A program made the position numbers and the translations under genes. From assembly GCA_029891345.1 (NCBI GenBank), contig CM056998.1:173624332-173688331 (forward strand): 64,000 nt of DNA. The letters are read 5' to 3'. Shown piece after piece: positions 46,928-58,929 of the stretch. Numbering within the stretch: position 1 is the stretch's first letter; each line of letters starts with the position of its first letter. The notes beneath the pieces were generated by a model. The model was not told the DNA's origin, ran no database searches, and saw nothing but the letters and a program-made list of their open reading frames with translations. Origin of the DNA: Dryococelus australis. Lineage: Eukaryota > Arthropoda > Insecta > Phasmatodea > Phasmatidae.

Positions 46928-47211
46928 CATTCTATCCCGAGTGTACTCGTTCACGACCGACATGTTGCAAAATAGGTGAAATCATGATTGGTGCTGTACA
47001 ATATCAGGCACCAATTCCCAACAAAAACAGTGCCTTTTTTCTGGGGGAAAAAAAATTACTGTTGGTTTCTGCCGGTGTCACAAACCAATATAAATTCTTT
47101 CCATAGGCTCCATCATGCAGGCTATTACAAGAAATTCGTATGTACTTCTCAGGTCGAATTTTTTCTCTTTTGCAACACCTGGGGCGAAATATTAATGCGC
47201 AAGTTAAGAGG
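46928..47211 (+). mobile_element. piggyBac-like MITE, copy 2
   Basis: TTAA at 46924-46927 and 47212-47215. Collinear with 36738-37054 (gacatgttgcaaaat, gattggtgctgt, accaatataaatt, ttttgcaacacctgggg, attaatgcgcaagt). Right end inverted reads ttaacctcttaacttgcgc, a piggyBac-like terminus. Confidence 0.75.
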
Positions 47212-47576
47212 TTAAAAGGGCATAAAGGCTTGTCCTTTCCTTCGCACCAAAGCTGGAGTTGTTCTTTCGCCACTTATTACACGAACACGTGCAACGATGA
47301 TGTAAGCACTCATTTCAAAGAGGAAACGTTTCAGAGCAACGACATTTTTGTTTATAAACTTGAGTGCGATGATGTACCCAAGGCAAGCGCGTGCGGCGAT
47401 GTTGACCCGAGGCTTAGATTAGTGATATTCTGATTTGAATTTACTGGGAGACAAAGAGTTTCCCAACGGACGAAAATAGAAAGTCACCGGCGTGTTACCC
47501 GTGTAGTTAATACGTTACGTACATCGTCATATACACGTTTCGACAACAACATTCTCCAGTTCGAAATAGTTTGCTA

Positions 47577-48003
47577 TAGGCTATTCACGGTATAATGAGC
47601 GTTTTTAAAAGTCCTGCTTAAGATCTACTTGCATGTACATTGTGTATTCTTCCACCTTATGTAAGATTGACATTGTCGTGGACCTCATCACTTTATTCAT
47701 TCATCGGTCACGTGAAACTGTGAAATTATTAGAAAAATTAATAGTTTCCTAATCTGGACATTTTTACACTTCGTTGCATTAAAAAAAATTCAGAAAGCGA
47801 AAGAAATAATTTAAATTGTCATAAATGGCTACCTAGTATTTTTATTCGATTTTAAGACACAGAATTACTTTCAATCCATCGTTACCAACTTTACTGGGCG
47901 CATGTCCCTCAGGGCGCCCGTTAAAATGTATGCAGGTAGGGGCAGTGACTTTCTTACTAAGGAGGTTGATTTCAAAAATGCTCACTTTATAGTGAACAGC
48001 GCT
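47577..48003 (-). mobile_element. MITE family M, copy 11
   Basis: 427-bp inverted copy from taggctattcacggtataatg to ctttatagtgaacagcgct, with TA on both sides (47575-47576, 48004-48005). Confidence 0.9.
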
Positions 48004-48177
48004 TATCTCCTCGTAATGTAGCAAGCTCATGTATAATCTGAGTACTGATTTGAGGATATCACATTACTGTATACCCTTATTAAGAAAGGCGGATTGGTAT
48101 AATGTTTTGCTTTTTCCAAAGCATGCGTGACAGTTGTAATACAATTGTTCAGGAAATAGAAGTTAAGGGGCGAATTA

Positions 48178-48375
48178 GGGGTGGCTCTTGACAACGGGGT
48201 CTTCAGAGCCGAAGTGGGTGGAACGAAGTGAGTATGTAGCAGCGCCAGAATGTAAGGGCGGGGAAACGGGAGATACCCAAGAAAACCTGCCGATCAGTGG
48301 CATCGTCAGGAACGATTCCCACATACGAAAATCCGGGAGCAACCCCCACCAGGTATTGAACCCGTTCCGCCTAGG
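48178..48375 (-). mobile_element. tRNA-derived SINE cut off by an M MITE
   Basis: Minus-strand copy with body blocks gtgagtatgtagcagcgcc and gggagatacccaagaaaacc. It stops inside the tRNA-like head at ttccgcctaggta, precisely where an M element begins. The rest of the head is not found beyond the M element. Confidence 0.82.
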
Positions 48376-48377
48376 TA

Positions 48378-48760
48378 AAGGCTGTTCACAATAAAGTGAG
48401 CAATTCAGAAATGAAACTTAGAAAAAAGTCACTGCCTTCGCATGCATATATTTTAATGGGCGCACTGAGTGACATTCGCCCAGTAAAGTTGGTAACGATG
48501 GATGGAGTCGAATAAAAAGTTCTAGGTAACCATTTATGATAATTTAAAATTATTTCATTCGCTTTCAATTTTTTTAATGCATCGAAGTGAAAAAATGAGC
48601 AGATTAGTGAAGTACTTACATTTTTAAAATAATTTTACTCTTTGATTTGACCAATGCATGAATAAAGTGCTGAGGCCCATAGGCAATGTTAAATATTTAA
48701 TAAAGCGGAGTAATACACAACGTGTATACAAAATAGATCTGAAGCAGGGTTTTCAAAAGT
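48378..48760 (+). mobile_element. MITE family M, copy 12, right end missing
   Basis: Left terminus aaggctgttcacaataaag is complete and preceded by TA. The interior is collinear to gatctgaagcagggttttcaaaag, then the right TIR is absent (sequence continues tccatatatatg). Confidence 0.85.
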
Positions 48761-49318
48761 CCATATATATGTAGGCTTATGTACTACATTAAGCCTGATG
48801 TATGGTATAACTCGCACGCCACGTATGGGTTTAAAACTTCCGACAGAGCTTAGGAAGTTTACTAAACCGTTTTTTTTTTTTGCAGTGAGTCGGTATAGTT
48901 AAAATGAAAGTCATTCCGCTGGAACAAACGAACGCCCAACTAACACTGACCTTTCCGTCGTCTGCGACGCAGCACTCTAGTTGCGGAAGTTGAGCGCTAG
49001 TCCTATTACAACGCCTGTACTCTTGTTCGCATGGGAAGATAAGCAGTTGGTGTTGTTTTCCGAGCACGTGGGGGATAAACTCTTGTCAGTATTTTTTGCG
49101 AACGCTATTCTGCTAACTCGTTCCTCAGTGCAAGCTGGCAAGAGGCGTTTTTCACAGCTGACCGAGTACTTGATATGTCAAATTAAAAACAAGCCAGACT
49201 TTTGACAATAATGGGAAGTCGCCTTAACTTTTCACTGATTTGAAAGGAAAATTTTTGACCCATTAAGATCCATTAAGAGAGTCCTTCAAATAAATTTCCT
49301 AATTTTTACATTAAAATA

Positions 49319-49337
49319 GCATATATATATATATATA
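49319..49337. repeat. (TA)n microsatellite
   Basis: Pure AT dinucleotide run; a second one lies at 49582-49603. Confidence 0.9.
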
Positions 49338-49581
49338 GGTGACGCACTTATAATTCCTTAAGTGCCAGTAATTGTGTGGAGACCTAAATGTGTAAATCTC
49401 GTAGTTTCTGGTGAAATTAATAATTTTGTGGTCGCAGTGACGGGCAACAGCCTGCAAGACCCACCCGCAATAGAACAAGGCAGAGGTTCTGCATCGCGTA
49501 ATTACGGTGAACAGGTCCACGTTTCCCAATTACAGGGCACACTCCCATGTTAATTAAACTTTCTGTTAATTTCAGGGTGTA

Positions 49582-49603
49582 TGTATATATATATATATAT
49601 ATA
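49582..49603. repeat. (TA)n microsatellite
   Basis: Pure AT dinucleotide run, about 250 bp from the similar run at 49319-49337. Confidence 0.9.
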
Positions 49604-49896
49604 ATTCTGACAGCACGCGATGTCAGCGCTGATGCGGGGATGAAATATGGACGTTACTGTTTCGCAATTTCAGAACTCCACAACTACAAACAAATAAAAT
49701 TTCGCTTTGAAAGATTTCGAAACTATACTTACAAAACATGAAAGTCCGCGTAATTTTTTTTTAATTTGTACCACAATAGCTTAACGCGTAAGTACTTTTG
49801 AACAACTATCATAAGCTGCGCTACATTAAGAGAACTTAAATCATAAATGATGGCTTAATTCTGAGCAACAGTTTTGTCAGAAAGATGCATTTATTA

Positions 49897-50592
49897 AGGG
49901 GCTGTTCACTATATAGTAAACATTTATGAAACTAACCTTTGGAAAATAGCACTGCTCCTACCTTCATATATTTCAAGTGGCGCACTGAGTGACATTCGCC
50001 CAGTAAAGTTGGTACAGATAGAGGGAAAGTAGTTTTATGCCTTACCGTTGAATTACAAGTGTTAGGCACACATTTGTAGAAACTGAAATGCTTAACCTTT
50101 TTTTAAATGGATCCATGTGTAAGAATCATACGATTGGTAAAATATTTACTATTCTAATAATTTCACAGTTTATCTTGACCGAGGAATGAATAAAGTGATC
50201 AGTTGGGACCTGCAGAATTCGCGTTATTATTTGGCATCAGGCTAAACTTCACAGTGCTGTTTATATTCGAGCCAGCTTCGTTTCTCCATTGGCTGCTGCA
50301 TAACCCTGACTTCAATCTCTTTCAGACTGGACTGTATGTGATTGGACTACTCAATTGGGAAGTGTTAATTTATTGGCGCAGAGTTACACAGGACTTGTCA
50401 GATAAAGTATTGTCCAATGACAAATTTATTGCAAATGTACATGCGTTTTATGTTAAACGTGTCACCAAATAATACCGTGGATTTTGCAGATCTCTGGTGA
50501 TCAGGCCCATGACAAGGATAATTTTACATATGACGGAAAATGATTCAACTTTCAGTGCTTTCAAAAGCAAGTAGTTCACCGTGGACAGCCTT
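49897..50592 (+). mobile_element. MITE family M, copy 13, split by hAT MITE
   Basis: Left end aggggctgttcactatatag, right end gttcaccgtggacagcc. The interior is collinear with M except for the 302-bp interruption at 50203-50504 (hAT plus one target copy). Without it the element is about 394 bp. Confidence 0.88.
50203..50496 (+). mobile_element. hAT-type MITE, family C, inside M element
   Basis: 294 bp. Left end ttgggacctgcagaattcgcg; right end, inverted, cagagatctgcaaaatccacg. Flanked by a perfect 8-bp duplication GTGATCAG (50195-50202 and 50497-50504). The intact M sequence at this point reads gtgatgaggccc, so the empty site is known. The 89-codon frame inside is incidental. Confidence 0.95.
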
Positions 50593-50795
50593 CATCACGT
50601 TATTCTGCGCCACGACTAAGCGTCCAGAATAGCTTATCATAAATGCATCACCGTGGTATAAACATTAACTCACAAATATGGCTAAACTATAATTTAATAT
50701 TGCCCAGTATTGTTTTAAATATAGTGACTCCCAAAAATCGGCACACCTCGTTTATCGTATCTATTGCCTATTTGAATCCCAAGCACTCTTAGTTA

Positions 50796-51198
50796 TAGAC
50801 TGTTCATGGTAAAATTAGTACTTTTGAAAGCCCTGCTTAAGACTGATTTGTATGCATACTGTGTTTTCTTCCGCCTTATGTAAAATTAACATTGCCACGG
50901 GCCTCCACACTTTATTCATGCATCGGTCAAGTGAAACTGCAAAGTTATTAGTAATGTAAATGTTTTTAAAATCAGCTCAATTTAAAATCCTATGCATTAA
51001 AAAAACAATAATTCGTTATCAAAAATGGTTACCTGAAATTTTTTAATCGACATTACGATATAGAACTACTTTCCATCCTTCGTTACTAACTTTGCTGGGA
51101 GCATGTCAATCAGTGCGCGCGTTCAAATAGATGCAGGCAGGACCAGTGACTTTTCTCTGAGGTTGATCAAAAGTGCTCACTTTATCGTGAACAGGCTT
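50796..51198 (-). mobile_element. MITE family M, copy 14
   Basis: Inverted 403-bp copy from tagactgttcatggtaaaatt to ctttatcgtgaacaggctt, TA on each side. Confidence 0.9.
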
Positions 51199-51613
51199 TA
51201 ACAACTTTTCTCGTGAAGGCGTGGCATGCATGAGAACATTTTTATATCATTTTCCTTTTGACTTTAAGCACCGTATTATGTTAAAAACACAGCACACATT
51301 ATTTTGCAACTAAAACATAGATTTTTTATAAAAATTACCTAATGAACATGATCCTCATGAACTTCTATACATTTGCAATGGCACTTGAACCGGAACAATT
51401 TAACTGGCCATTCGGCTGCCTGACAGCCAGCTGAAAGTGCGTAGTGAATTGTGAAGTAAGCAGTTGCTGTGTAGCGCAGATTAACAGGACGTCGGTGTAG
51501 GTGTAACAATAAAGATCAATATATCTACTTTCATTGCAGTGGTAGATATAGGCGGCACCCTTATATTCCCTTGCAAGTCAGTGGGTGCGAACTTAACTCT
51601 CATCCCACATTAC

Positions 51614-51908
51614 TAGTGGTAGTGAAGTTTCGCGAAAAGATTTCAAGACAAGTAGTATTTTTAAAACACTGCTTGGTCGTTTACCTATCTTGATTGCCTG
51701 AATTACATTTCGACACGTGTTAACTGTCTGTACGCGAATCATGTGGGAGCCTTGTGGATGTTGCTGAATTCTGAGTGGCCCCGTCAAATATGATTGCCCC
51801 TCCTAAAGCAGACAGCAACCAATGCCAATAGCCAGACTGCTGTTTGGTGCATATACTATTAAAGTCTACCGTGTACTCATATTTCGTCGTGAAAAATCAA
51901 TAGCTCTA
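51614..51908 (+). mobile_element. hAT-type MITE, family D, copy 2
   Basis: 295 bp. Left tagtggtagtgaagtttcgcg; right, inverted, tagagctattgatttttcacg. Flanked by CACATTAC (51606-51613) and CACATCAC (51909-51916), 7 of 8 identical. The interior is collinear with 18766-19047. Confidence 0.87.
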
Positions 51909-51919
51909 CACATCACAGT

Positions 51920-53720
51920 TCACTCAAGAGTAAAATTTTCTTCGCGCCTAGCAACGTCCAAGGAAACAATGGCACATGCTGAAGTATATATATAGGTCTG
52001 GAAACACTATTCGCCCCACAAGCATATGAATTCTTCACTAATTGGAGTGAGTAAAATAGACTGCTCTTTGAAACGCTGGAGACCTCAAATATGTGGGTAT
52101 TTCTAAGGGCTATCTTCATTGAGTATATAATAAACCTCTTTTTAAGGGGCATTAATTGATTTGTTTATCGCAACATAAATCAAAGAATAATCTGTTTTGA
52201 AGAATCTGGTAGTTGTGAATTTCACAATGGTCACTATTCGTAGGAAGTGATGTGAGGTTCTTACAGGCCAACTGCTGAAAAACGCAGTTTCTTTGAAAAC
52301 TAGTTAGTGTGAATTTTGTATTCAAATAAGAATTTCAAATAATTTGCTCTTAGATTACGTTCAAGATTCCTGTCTAATTAGCGAATGAGATTATACGAAG
52401 AGTAAAATTTAGACTTATTTTTTAAAGAAGTCAATATTAAACAAAAATTTTTAATTTGTCAGTTTTAACACAGTACAAGGTACACCATGCTCCAATCCAA
52501 CAGTTAGAATTAAGGCAGCCAAAGTCTGTGCAAGCTTAATTCTTTCCGAATATTTTATTAGCGTTGTTGGTCGAATCAGATGCCAGCAAAAATTAATTTG
52601 CCCACTTTTTAGATTCCAAGATTTTGCAGGCAATATTTTCGAAATAGCTTGTAGCCATAAGAACTGACACTTGGAAACGAGATCCTGGAAGAAATCCTAA
52701 GAATGGTATTCGTTGTCAAGTCTCGAGTCTGAGCCTAAAACCGTATTGTTCAAGACCATCTTATTTAACAAGACATTGCTATATACTTAAAACGTTTCAT
52801 AGTCTACAAATAAAACGATCTTCGAGAAGATGGCATGCTCAAATTATAGATTATTTTTTACCACTTACGGCTTGGTTAAGCACGAGCTTAAGGAATGGCA
52901 CAAAGACTCGAATTCAAACAAAATTTGGCGGCTAGACACGAACAAGAAATAAGTAGGTATTTTTGTCACCACGACGCAACGTCTGCGCGGTAATATACGC
53001 CAATGAAATACAAGTATTGCTGGCATTTTTCAAATACACACGATCGTGACAGTAAATAAAAAAAGTGAGGATTATTATTTGAAGCGCTCACAAAGTTGCC
53101 TTTCTTTTCCAAGAGAAATGTTGTGGAAGAGTATGATAAGAAAAATGTACGAATAAAGTGAATTGTTTACACAAGGGGGCAATAAGGAACTCAGCGTGTA
53201 ATCGCAAACATTTATTTCGACATCTTATAATAAAAGCCAAACAAAAAGATAAGATTTTTTATTTAACTTAGTACCTATACTTATACTTGTTTAATATATT
53301 CAACTTATAGTTACAGGTTTTGCTTTTATTTTTATTAAACTTATAGTAATATTTGGTATATTGTGCTTACTGTTACGTGTATATTTATAATATATTACAT
53401 TCAGATCCGAGTACAATGAAAATCTGTTTTTTTGTAAATAAGTGTTATTACATGCTGCGCTGTATAGTAACTGCAGTGTAGTTAGTCGTGCTATTATACG
53501 AATAACTTACCAAATTAATGGTTTCCGTAAAACTCCAGTTCTGTGAATACTATCCCAGAGTGATACAAGTAAACACAATTGAATATTTAGCCTCAGAATA
53601 ATACCAGCTCCACTAGTTTGACGTATTAGGTTATCCAATTAGCGTCCGGCATCTAGTAAAAAGCCACTGGCTCTAGTCACGTCTATAATAAACGTTGTGG
53701 AGAAGGGCTTATTTTCCGTC
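51920..53720. other. AT-rich non-coding stretch
   Basis: Short open frames only; no recognised repeat or gene. Confidence 0.45.
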
Positions 53721-53725
53721 TTGAG

Positions 53726-54052
53726 AGGGAATGGTGCATACAACCAATATATGTATTCGATTTTCAATATAATTCGTTTTCCGTAAGGGTTTATCGAAAT
53801 TTCTGGCTCGACAAGACGTACATAATGATTTTCAACTCCTTTTTCCACATTGCTAGATATTCACTTCTTTCATCATTTTCGGAGCGCTATCTTCAATCAG
53901 TGCTGCGAAAATAACGAACGCAGTGAATCTGTAATAATGTAAGAAGGTGTTCAAAATTGTTATCTACGTCTTGTCGAACCAAAAATTTCGAAAAATCCTG
54001 TGTAAAACAATTTGCCAGAAAAAAAAATACGGGTTTCATGCACCATTCCCCT
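53726..54052. repeat. Large near-complete palindrome (~160-bp arms)
   Basis: The left arm begins gggaatggtgcata, with inner blocks tcgaaatttctggctcgacaagacgta and attcacttctttcatcatttt. The right arm, read inverted, has gggaatggtgcatg, tcgaaatttttggttcgacaagacgta and attcactgcgttcgttatttt. Pairing reaches a centre near 53889 with almost no loop. By eye the inner block is about 83% identical. Open frames in each arm (minus 53639-53848, plus 53947-54165) are related through this symmetry (shared APFPL), not evidence of genes. Either a foldback transposon or an inverted duplication. Confidence 0.85.
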
Positions 54053-54179
54053 TAATCAATGTCCCCGCTACTATAAAATATGGTTCGAAATTTCTATCTG
54101 AAGCAATGACAATGCAAGAGAAATATTCAGTCTCAAGGCACGCAAAAATCAGACGACCTTTGTGAAGATCATCTTGTTT

Positions 54180-57100
54180 GCATATGCTTGAGACAAACTT
54201 GAACAATTTTCATGAAATATTAATACGAACTTAATACATCCAATAGGATTGTTTTGATGAAACTAGTGCTCAATATATGTTCCTGAATATCGCCCGAAGT
54301 GGTGGGTTGAGCTTAACGTCTCGCCAACAGCAAGGTAATTATATACGGTTAATCCTAAGTGAGATACGTACGAAAAACTCTCTCGTAAAATTCTGACGAA
54401 AACCGTACCTCACGCCCGCAGTCTTCAATCCTAAGAATATATCATAAGTGCGAAAATGTGTATGATTGTTTGTCACTGAATCACGATACAACGGCTGCGC
54501 GGATTTGGATAAAATTTGGCATAGGGTTAGCTATATTCTGGATTAGCACACAGGGTGCTTTTAATCCAGGAAACAAACGAACTGTTTCTTAGAAAATATA
54601 TGAAATATGCCAGCAACCATTTGAGTAGGCGCTGGTTGGTGGTCTGTTTTTTTAAATATTTTGCACGCAAGTGGAGCTGTGGGTAACATTTAGTGATTAA
54701 TAAAATATAGTACGTATTTGTAATGATGGTTTCTTTTAAATGAAACAAGACAAAAACATTTCCGTGCGTAGTTTTTAGTCTTAACAGGAATGGTGTTCTC
54801 CACAATAAATCATGAATGGTGTTCTATTCATCGAACAGTTCTGGAAACGTGCAGATAATAACGGTGCTACATGAATCGTTGTTTAAGACAATTAAGGCGG
54901 GTAAAGCCAATAATTTCCTAAAACAGTCGAGGAAAATTAATAAAATGTATTTATTTTTTCTTTAAAGGCTCTGAGTAAGAATTAATAATATGAACGTTTG
55001 GCGAGTTCTTTGAGGACAGGTTGGACTTGTTACGATTAAACAATAGTTATCAGATATGGCCTGACTTAAGCCAGTAAAAAACATGCAGGGAAACAAGAGT
55101 CAGTAGCTGTAAATGACCTGAGGCAACCAGCTAACGAATATAGGGCTCTAGTATGTCGAATGTGTATCTCTGAAACGTGAGTTTTGCTGAAATTGCAATT
55201 TCCCCAACCCCTATTTCTAAGAAGTAGCTTCATGACGTAAACGATTATAAAGGAAGCAGGAGTACATAAATGTTTCCCTGACAAATTATCTTTCGGGCAA
55301 ATATAAGTTTAGCCACCTGTCACAAACATATTGGAACGCTGGTATTAGTATAGAGCTAAACTGCGACGAAGTCGAACATTTGGATGAAATATTTCCTCGA
55401 CGAATTGCGTGCAAATGTGTAGTTCAAGTAGTATATAGATTAACCCAATAATAAGTTTTTTGAGCCAGTAGAAAATTAGTGTAACGGGTAGCGCGAACAC
55501 TGAATTTAAAAATAAAATTACAAACATATTTTTTTTGGAATGCAATATAACGACAACTTATTTTAATTCCACTGAGCGAATAAATTAATGAAGAATAATT
55601 TCATTGCAAATTCAGTAAGGGATCTGAAACATACTTTACTACATTTATCGCGGGGCTCACCAAGGCCGTAACAGTAAAGGGACATATTTGGAATAATCTG
55701 AAATATTTGAAAGCTGTAGAAGCAAATATTGGTAAGAAGTGGTGTGAGACGTTTATAGGCGAACTGATAGAAAACTCTACTTCGTGTAGCTACAACTCGC
55801 TCGAGAAGATAGTCAATGAGGTGTATACTGCCACAGGATGATTGAGATTACTGTACTGTACTGTACTCTTGAAATATATATCATGAAAAATAAAAGTCTC
55901 TTTCCTTCAACGGTTAGAGCAAACTTTATAGCTTCTCTCATCGTAAGTAAATGTGTGTTTAATATTACAATGCTCCAGCGCCTTACTCATTTTTCTTTCT
56001 ATAATATCTCTGAACGAATCGTCATACTTGTAAAATTCATATTAATAATTCGACAACATTTAATACGTGATTTTATTTCAATATTTTAATATGAATATTT
56101 TATTAACTAAGCCAGTGCCTGTGGTTGAAGATGCCGGGACAGTATACTTAAATTTTTATTGGGTTCGTCAGATGAAATATAATGTTCGGCACTTAAGAGA
56201 TGTAATATGCTTTCTATAATATGCAAAAATTATTTTTGGAAGTATTTAGTATATTGGCTCTTCGCACAGAAAATATATTTGTTCCCATAATAAGTGACTG
56301 TATAGGCTATATAAAAACGCCAGGATTTTGGCAGGTACTGAGATGCACATGAAATAAAAATACTATTTTCCATAAAAGGGAGCGTATTTAGAGATTGTTC
56401 AATTTTTAATGGCCATTTATTGTTGTCTTTATAAATTAAGTTTTGAGCATACAATTCCAGATATCCAAAGTGAGTCTCACGTCGATAATCTGATGTGGAA
56501 AGAAGAGTACATACAGATAACGTTCAAAATTTACTGAAATCGTATGTTTATTTAATTAGTGTCCAATAAAATGATACGGATATGTCAGAAATATTTTAGG
56601 CCAGGAAACGTACTTACTTTCGTATACGTAATGCTTTCTTAGATAACTAATTCCGGTGGTTACACGCAGAGATAACATGTTAAAAATGAGCACATACTAA
56701 GATACTACACACTAATTAGAAAATTATAGGTTCAATTTTTACTTCACTGCAATGTGCGGTAGTTCAAAATGTCAAGACCTACGTTGATTTTAAAGTTAGT
56801 AAAACAACTGATTTCAGTAACACGTAATATTTAATATCTCCTATATTTAATATATCCTATATTTAATATCTCTTATATTTGAAAGATTTTTTACCGCCAC
56901 TAAACGTAACGCAAAAAACTATTGGCCACCATAAGAAAGTTTGAATTTTTCTATGCTTATAACTAAATTGTAGTTTATGACGAAATCATATTGCATCCAG
57001 AATATATTTCGAAACATTTTGACGTCTTCATTCGTTCATGACTGTTACATATTTCACTAAGAGTATTTTTCTAGGTGATCGCACTTAGTATTATATAAAA

Positions 57101-57800
57101 ACAAAACTCAGTTTCTCTCATATATACAAATGAAGGAACTGCTTCATAAACATTCAACAAAATAAGAAAACAGAATATGTATATGAGCTTAACAAGTCGA
57201 AATTCCGGTTTTCAGAGGAAAATCTGCCAGCAAGGCAAACTCCAGTATGGTACGAAAAGGCCACTAAATGTTGATTTGTTATGGGCTACTTCTTTGTGCG
57301 AGAGGTTGTATTCGTAATTCACTCGGCTACGCAAAATATACTTTCTGTAATCACGAAGAATACTTCGTCCATAGGCAGCTTAGGAAGTATAATAAAGTTA
57401 TGCAATAATAAACTAACATAACATAATTCCATTATGAATCGTTAATTCCACCATATATTACTGAATAAGTTAGTTGGCGTTATGACATTTAAAATAAACT
57501 AAGACTAGAAAATTGCATTAATTCATTCATTAAACACATGACATGAAATAATTTAAATAGTTGTACAAGTATATTACTTAAGCATATATTCCGCACTTTT
57601 CAAGCAGGTTTTTAAAGACTTTGAGCAAATACTTAACCTACAACAAAGTAAGAACTAATGACATGCAAACCACACAGTTAAAAACATTACTTCTCACTGC
57701 TGCATCAGTTTTGGCTCCAATGTACTGAGAGTTTTGAGGTACAGACAACATATAATTGAAATCTAGACATTTACCCCTGTCTCTTTGCATCAAAGAGGAC
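54180..57800. other. AT-rich non-coding stretch with minor repeats
   Basis: Holds a 16-bp minisatellite at 56827-56880 and a family C-like left-end fragment near 54990-55030 (gaacgtttggcgagttctttgaggacagg). No gene recognised. Confidence 0.45.
56827..56880. repeat. 16-bp minisatellite, ~3.4 copies
   Basis: Units atatttaatatctcct, atatttaatatatcct, atatttaatatctctt, then partial atattt. Confidence 0.92.
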
Positions 57801-57811
57801 ATGGATAAAGA

Positions 57812-58062
57812 GACGCTCGGAAATTTTGCGAATTCATTTGGTTCCAGGCTAGACTTCGGAAACTTGTATACTAGTGTTGATTTGTGATTAGTTAGCAGCT
57901 TATTTGCCACTTGATGGAGAGCTCTGAGGTGAAGGTCCGAAGCAGAATGGGGGAAAAAAAGGAGGCCTCTCACAGGTGGGGCACTCTAATGCTCTAAAGA
58001 CAGGGTATCTGCAGCCTGTTAAACAAAGTGAATTCGCGTTATTTCCGGGGCCCAAGTCATGT
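57812..58062 (+). mobile_element. Two family C hAT left-end fragments
   Basis: gctcggaaattttgcgaattcatttggttccaggc (57813-) resembles the left end at 30851. gtgaattcgcgttatttccgggg (58029-) resembles the left end at 50203. No right end or duplication is assigned to either. Confidence 0.4.
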
Positions 58063-58129
58063 ACATTATCACCGACTGCCCCATCGGCGTGGAACATTCT
58101 GCGAGGATTTCCAAGCTGCAGTTCGTGTG

Positions 58130-58870
58130 CCTGCAGTGCAACTCACCACGGGCGGGTAGCTGCGTCGTCGTGCCTCTCGCTCGGCGAAGTGTCGCTCGCG
58201 GCTGGTCGCCGTGCACGCGTGGCGACGTGCTCAGGCGGGGCCTTGCTGAGGCACTGGCGTCCACCACGCCCCGAGCGGCCCAGGTGCGCCGGAGGGGAGG
58301 AGGCGACGCCGGGAGGTGCGCGCGCACCCGCCCCTCCCCTCATCTTCTCCTCCGCCGCCCGGCGCCCAGCGCGCATGACGCCACCACCTCCTGCCCAATA
58401 TATACTTTTTATACACCTACATCCCCCTATCCATCTCTTTTCCAAACCCCCTCTTTCCCCCCACATCCCCTCCCAATTCCTTCCCACCGCAACCAACTAT
58501 CCTCCCTTCTTTATTCATGGGGTGGCCTGTGACTTGTTGCTACCCCCCTCCCCAGAATCCACCCACTCGGCGCCAGAAGACGTGCGACAAGAAGAAGAGA
58601 GGGCTGCTGGACAGAGGAGAAGAGACCGAAGAAGTGCCACGAGTTTTAGGGAAGGGTTGGTAGGGGTGGCGAAGAGTCTGTGGGAGGGAGGGAATAACAA
58701 ATTAGTGAATGGCAAGTCGACTAATTACACGGCAGGGGTCGCGCGCATGTGTGACAAACAAGTGGGCAAGCGATGTGGCCTGCGGTTCACCCCCTCCCCA
58801 TCCCTTTGTTCCCTACCATCCTACCTCGTCCTTCCACGTCATCCCTCTGGTGTGTCTTGACAAGCCACCG
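58130..58870. promoter_or_regulatory. CpG-rich island
   Basis: 58130-58400 is very G+C- and CpG-rich (gctcgcggctggtcgccgtg, gaggcgacgccgggaggtgcg). The rest is C-rich and T+C-rich. It is open in several frames at once, including a 294-codon plus-strand frame (57976-58860) whose product is low-complexity and proline/serine/arginine-rich; I do not accept that frame as a gene without transcript support. A TATATA-containing stretch lies at 58399-58413. Promoter or first-exon function is possible. Confidence 0.35.
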
Positions 58871-58929
58871 TTAATTCGCGCCTGTCTGGTCTGGTTGTTG
58901 GTAATTACCGGTTATGTGGTTTAACTACT

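Noticed and set aside
50203..50472. 89-codon open frame
   Set aside because: Lies wholly inside a hAT MITE with exact target duplications; no transposase features.
53947..54165. Related peptides in the two arms of the palindrome (shared APFPL)
   Set aside because: The similarity follows from the DNA inverted repeat; frames are short and not otherwise supported.
57976..58860. 294-codon plus-strand open frame
   Set aside because: It lies in C- and CpG-rich DNA that is open in several frames on both strands. The product is low-complexity with no recognisable domain, and it begins in hAT fragments. Treated as compositional.
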